Origin: Hemileia vastatrix | Lineage: Eukaryota > Basidiomycota > Pucciniomycetes > Pucciniales > Zaghouaniaceae | NCBI GenBank assembly: GCA_030280995.1 | Contig: JASXTE010000001.1 | Coordinates: forward strand, 28,862,606-28,926,605 | DNA: 64,000 nt | Reading direction: 5' to 3' | Shown: one piece after another, positions 62,401-64,000 of the stretch | Position numbering within the stretch: position 1 is the stretch's first letter | How the letters are laid out: every line of letters starts with the position of its first letter | Notes under the pieces: model-generated | Told to the model about the DNA's origin: nothing | The model's input: only the letters and a program-made list of their open reading frames with translations | Databases searched by the model: none | Made by a program: the position numbers and the translations under genes

Positions 62401-63938
62401 AAGAGAACTATCAAAAAGACAAAAATTTAAATATAATTCAACATATTCTACAAAATCCAGAGAAAGTAGAAATGAAAGAAAAACTAGACAAGGAATATAA
62501 AGAACTACTCCAAGAAAACAGATTCATAATGATTGATGACTTAATATATTACAGAGAGAATCATCAAACAAGAATAGTAATAACAAATGAAGAAATTATT
62601 CATGAAATACTTAAGATGTGTCATGACGAGATAATTGCAGGACATTTTTCAATAGAAGAAACTATAAGAAGGGTAGAACAAACAGCATGGTGGATGGATT
62701 ATAAGAAGGAGACAAAAGAATATGTAAAAACATGTGAAATATGTCAAAAAGCTAATAAATATACAGGAAAAAAATATGGACTACTACAAGAAATTGAAAC
62801 ACCAACAAAACCATGGGAAATAATTAATATGGATTTTGTAACAGCACTACCACCTGCAGGACCAATGGACTATAATTCAATACTAGTAATAGTGGACAGA
62901 TTAAGTAAAAGAGCAAAATTCATACCAACACATAAAGAAATAGATACACAACAACTAGCAATATCATTTTGGATGAAAATAATATCAGATGTGGGATTAC
63001 CAAGGATTATAATCAGTGACAGAGATCCAAAATTTACATCTGAATTATGGAGAAGCTTAATGACGTTAATAGGATGTTCATTGTCATTTTCAACAGCATA
63101 CCATCCACAAACAGATGGATTAGCAGAAAGAATGATACAAACATTAGAAGATATGTTAAGAAGATATATTGCTTTTGGGATGAAATATAAAGATAAAGAT
63201 GGATTTGTACATGATTGGTACACACTACTTCCAGCATTAGAATATGCATACAATTCAAGAAAACACAGTAGCACAGGTAAAACTCCATTTGAATTAGAAA
63301 GAGGATATATTCCAAGAAATCCATTATTCTACTTAAAAGATAAGATAATAAATATGAAAATACACCCAAACTCAATAATATTATCAGACATGTTAGAGAA
63401 AGCAAGAATACATGCACAACAAGCTGTAATGAAATCACATGAATATTCAAAACAGAGATGGGATCAACATCACCAAGAACCAGACATTGAAATAGGAGAT
63501 TGGGTATTAATATCAACAAAAAATTTCTTCAATATGCCAGGACCAAAGAAATTACAAGATCATTATATTGGACCTTTCCTAGTAATAGAGAAACATGGTG
63601 AAAATGCAGTAGAAGTACAATTAACTACAGAATACCAAAATAAACACCCAACATTTCCAGTATCATTATTGAAGAAATACCACAAGAATAATGAAGAAAA
63701 ATTTAAAAATAGAAAAAAAAGAGAAACACCAAAGGAAATTGAAGAAAAAGAGCAAATAATTGAAAAGATTATAGATGAAAAAATAGTAAAAAATGGAAAT
63801 AAAGAGAAAAGATTATATTTAGTAAGATATAAGAAACAATCTGCAGAGAAAGATAAATGGATCACAATGGAAGAAATAGAAAATAAAGATAAATTATTAA
63901 GAGATTATAGATATAAGAAAAAAACATATAAGAATTAG
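59469..63938 (+). CDS. Gag-Pol polyprotein of element D
   Basis: 1489 residues. Domains: capsid at 10-190 (YPKIENFPVFYGEG, WEEWKQKLIEKF), canonical CCHC knuckle CYICNKKGHYSNLC near 216, acidic linker, and protease CIDSGAACSIIS near 329. Reverse transcriptase has LKIYIDDLIILSK near 674 and RNase H has IVYVDASFTGLGAAL near 821. Integrase has its HHCC finger at 1052-1092 and D, D, E near 1121, 1184 and 1219 (QTDGLAERMIQTLED). A chromodomain-like tail is near 1451 (LVRYKKQSAEKDKWI). The ATG at 59469 is chosen because the capsid domain starts shortly after. The frame is open back to about 59259 without an ATG start, so a frameshift or second intron could also join it to the upstream ORFs. Confidence 0.95.
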   Translation: MSDSEKINPKDYPKIENFPVFYGEGIYNHMEFINNIDVLKKDFSMPDIYITSKLGTILKGEARDWYLKTRLTTKARSWEEWKQKLIEKFSTRTWIVKMRNHINNNKLNVEKAKNPGRWFMNLAYKLKAIETTWDEDDIIEYLTLKLPGKIQNDMQARWRRGQSLDTFCHQLDELFQNDKLYKSHLFYEPLYKNIIQKEEEKKNENKKTQINNNIQCYICNKKGHYSNLCPNKKIQNIQIEDIESSEESENKSNSEKDDESENDKEEYTLDIVREEVEINSIENIEEEINIELSEHNIIARKLNEEVNYQDSIPAITLGYINGYLMKICIDSGAACSIISKKLFEKIKLEENAIEEIKNNLTLMGLGGKLLTIGVGNIRITFPHQKSNTILEIKIIIVEEMRSENTIILGSEILHQYGFNINYIDKEFTIGKDIKKKFELIKRKPTLRVYNNRTEQDEFEKELSNIQINQELELKEKNEILKTIKKNKEAFSYGKKRIGQIKGHELKITLTCEEPYPATLQRKAYNTSPRNKEEIEKHIKELEELEVIKEVTQVGKKCITAPVIITYHNGKSRMCGDFRALNTYTVSDSYPMPRIDQTIATIKGAKYISTMDIFKGYHQVRVEEETKELLRIVCHIGVYEYLLMPFGIKNGPAVFQRIMDQTYFKELREGWLKIYIDDLIILSKTIEEHIQHLNIILEKSIKLGIRISIQKCKFGYKELTALGHKISGIYISAEEAKIAPILYKELPQTIKQLQSFLGFCSYYRQYIKNFAQISRPLYKLLEKNTIFEMTEERIQAFEELKKKLTSTQVLILPDWNEPFIVYVDASFTGLGAALHQRQIIEDEPKELPICFISRQLRNGEFKYGATQLECLCVVWALEKLYYYLDGSKFEIITDCMAIKSLLNMQKPNRHMLRWQLAIQEFRGNMTIIHREGKKHQNADALSRDPLPNNKTNPAAQEEETNIMGITTIELSDEFWEKIKENYQKDKNLNIIQHILQNPEKVEMKEKLDKEYKELLQENRFIMIDDLIYYRENHQTRIVITNEEIIHEILKMCHDEIIAGHFSIEETIRRVEQTAWWMDYKKETKEYVKTCEICQKANKYTGKKYGLLQEIETPTKPWEIINMDFVTALPPAGPMDYNSILVIVDRLSKRAKFIPTHKEIDTQQLAISFWMKIISDVGLPRIIISDRDPKFTSELWRSLMTLIGCSLSFSTAYHPQTDGLAERMIQTLEDMLRRYIAFGMKYKDKDGFVHDWYTLLPALEYAYNSRKHSSTGKTPFELERGYIPRNPLFYLKDKIINMKIHPNSIILSDMLEKARIHAQQAVMKSHEYSKQRWDQHHQEPDIEIGDWVLISTKNFFNMPGPKKLQDHYIGPFLVIEKHGENAVEVQLTTEYQNKHPTFPVSLLKKYHKNNEEKFKNRKKRETPKEIEEKEQIIEKIIDEKIVKNGNKEKRLYLVRYKKQSAEKDKWITMEEIENKDKLLRDYRYKKKTYKN

Positions 63939-63960
63939 AATTTTTTTTTATTATTTTTTT

Positions 63961-63972
63961 AGAAATAGGAAG
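63961..63972 (+). other. Polypurine tract of element D
   Basis: AGAAATAGGAAG directly before the 3' LTR, after a T-rich run, as in A and F. Confidence 0.7.
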
Positions 63973-64000
63973 TGTCAGATGCAGGGATGAAACATCTGAC
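63973..64000 (+). repeat. Start of 3' LTR of element D
   Basis: The first 28 bases, identical to 57471-57498. The remainder lies outside the window. Confidence 0.95.

Larger units (their letters stand above)
57471..64000 (+). mobile_element. Element D: Ty3/gypsy retrotransposon nested in element C
   Basis: It has a 5' LTR (57471-58529), primer site, a small first ORF, an intact 1489-codon Gag-Pol frame and the first 28 bases of the 3' LTR. It inserted into the 5' LTR of C; the likely target duplication is ATACT or part of it, but the right flank is outside the window. It is strongly A-rich on the plus strand, unlike A and C. The 28 visible 3' LTR bases are identical to the 5' LTR. Confidence 0.95.

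Overview
The window is AT-rich eukaryotic DNA made almost entirely of transposable elements, nested in one another. I see no complete cellular gene, no tRNA or rRNA gene and no CRISPR. The organism is most likely a basidiomycete fungus. The reasons are short GTAAGT...CTAAC...CAG introns of 43-64 nt, a Ty3/gypsy pol of the kind common in mushroom-forming and rust fungi (element B), and chromodomain-bearing gypsy elements like those I recall from large rust (Pucciniales) genomes. The rust assignment is inference.

Layout. 1-2360: end of a decayed gypsy element (F) with its 3' LTR. 2685-3885: a diverged LTR of family A. 3.9-8.9 kb: a CT-rich simple repeat and a broken PIF/Harbinger-like transposase. 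8.9-9.5 kb: a broken Sel1-repeat gene fragment, the only host-like sequence. 9.5-16.8 kb: a diverged C-type LTR, a 0.9 kb inverted duplication around a gag fragment, and a repeat-rich LTR-like region of about 4.1 kb from family B. 16.8-36.9 kb: an old gypsy element (E) broken by a solo F LTR (18107-18868, TSD CTACC), a young intact element A (18909-28305, TSD GTAAC) and a 4.9 kb TIR element G (31498-36419, TSD AAT). 38.7-40.1 kb: another A-family LTR plus leader. 40.1-48.9 kb: element B1, with a tRNA-Lys primer site and stop-riddled gag and pol. 48925-57470: element C on the minus strand with a 1955-codon ORF. 57471-64000: element D, inserted in the 5' LTR of C and running off the window at the start of its 3' LTR.

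The most interesting observation is a shared gene-expression device. Elements A, C, D and E each carry a canonical short intron near the start of their first ORF (64, 55, 43 and 49 nt, all equal to 1 modulo 3). The unspliced message stays open in one frame; in A and C that frame runs on through the whole Gag-Pol. Removing the intron moves translation into a second, fully overlapping frame that encodes a small coiled-coil protein (about 205, 163 and 156 residues in A, C and D). In A, C and E that protein ends in proline-tryptophan-stop. In E the hidden frame can be followed across two later insertions, and its differences from A fall at third codon positions of the hidden frame. These elements therefore appear to use intron retention versus splicing to choose between two overprinted proteins.

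Relative ages follow from nesting and LTR identity: E is oldest; F and G insertions and C are intermediate; A is very recent (I see one mismatch between its 1253-bp LTRs); D is younger than C.
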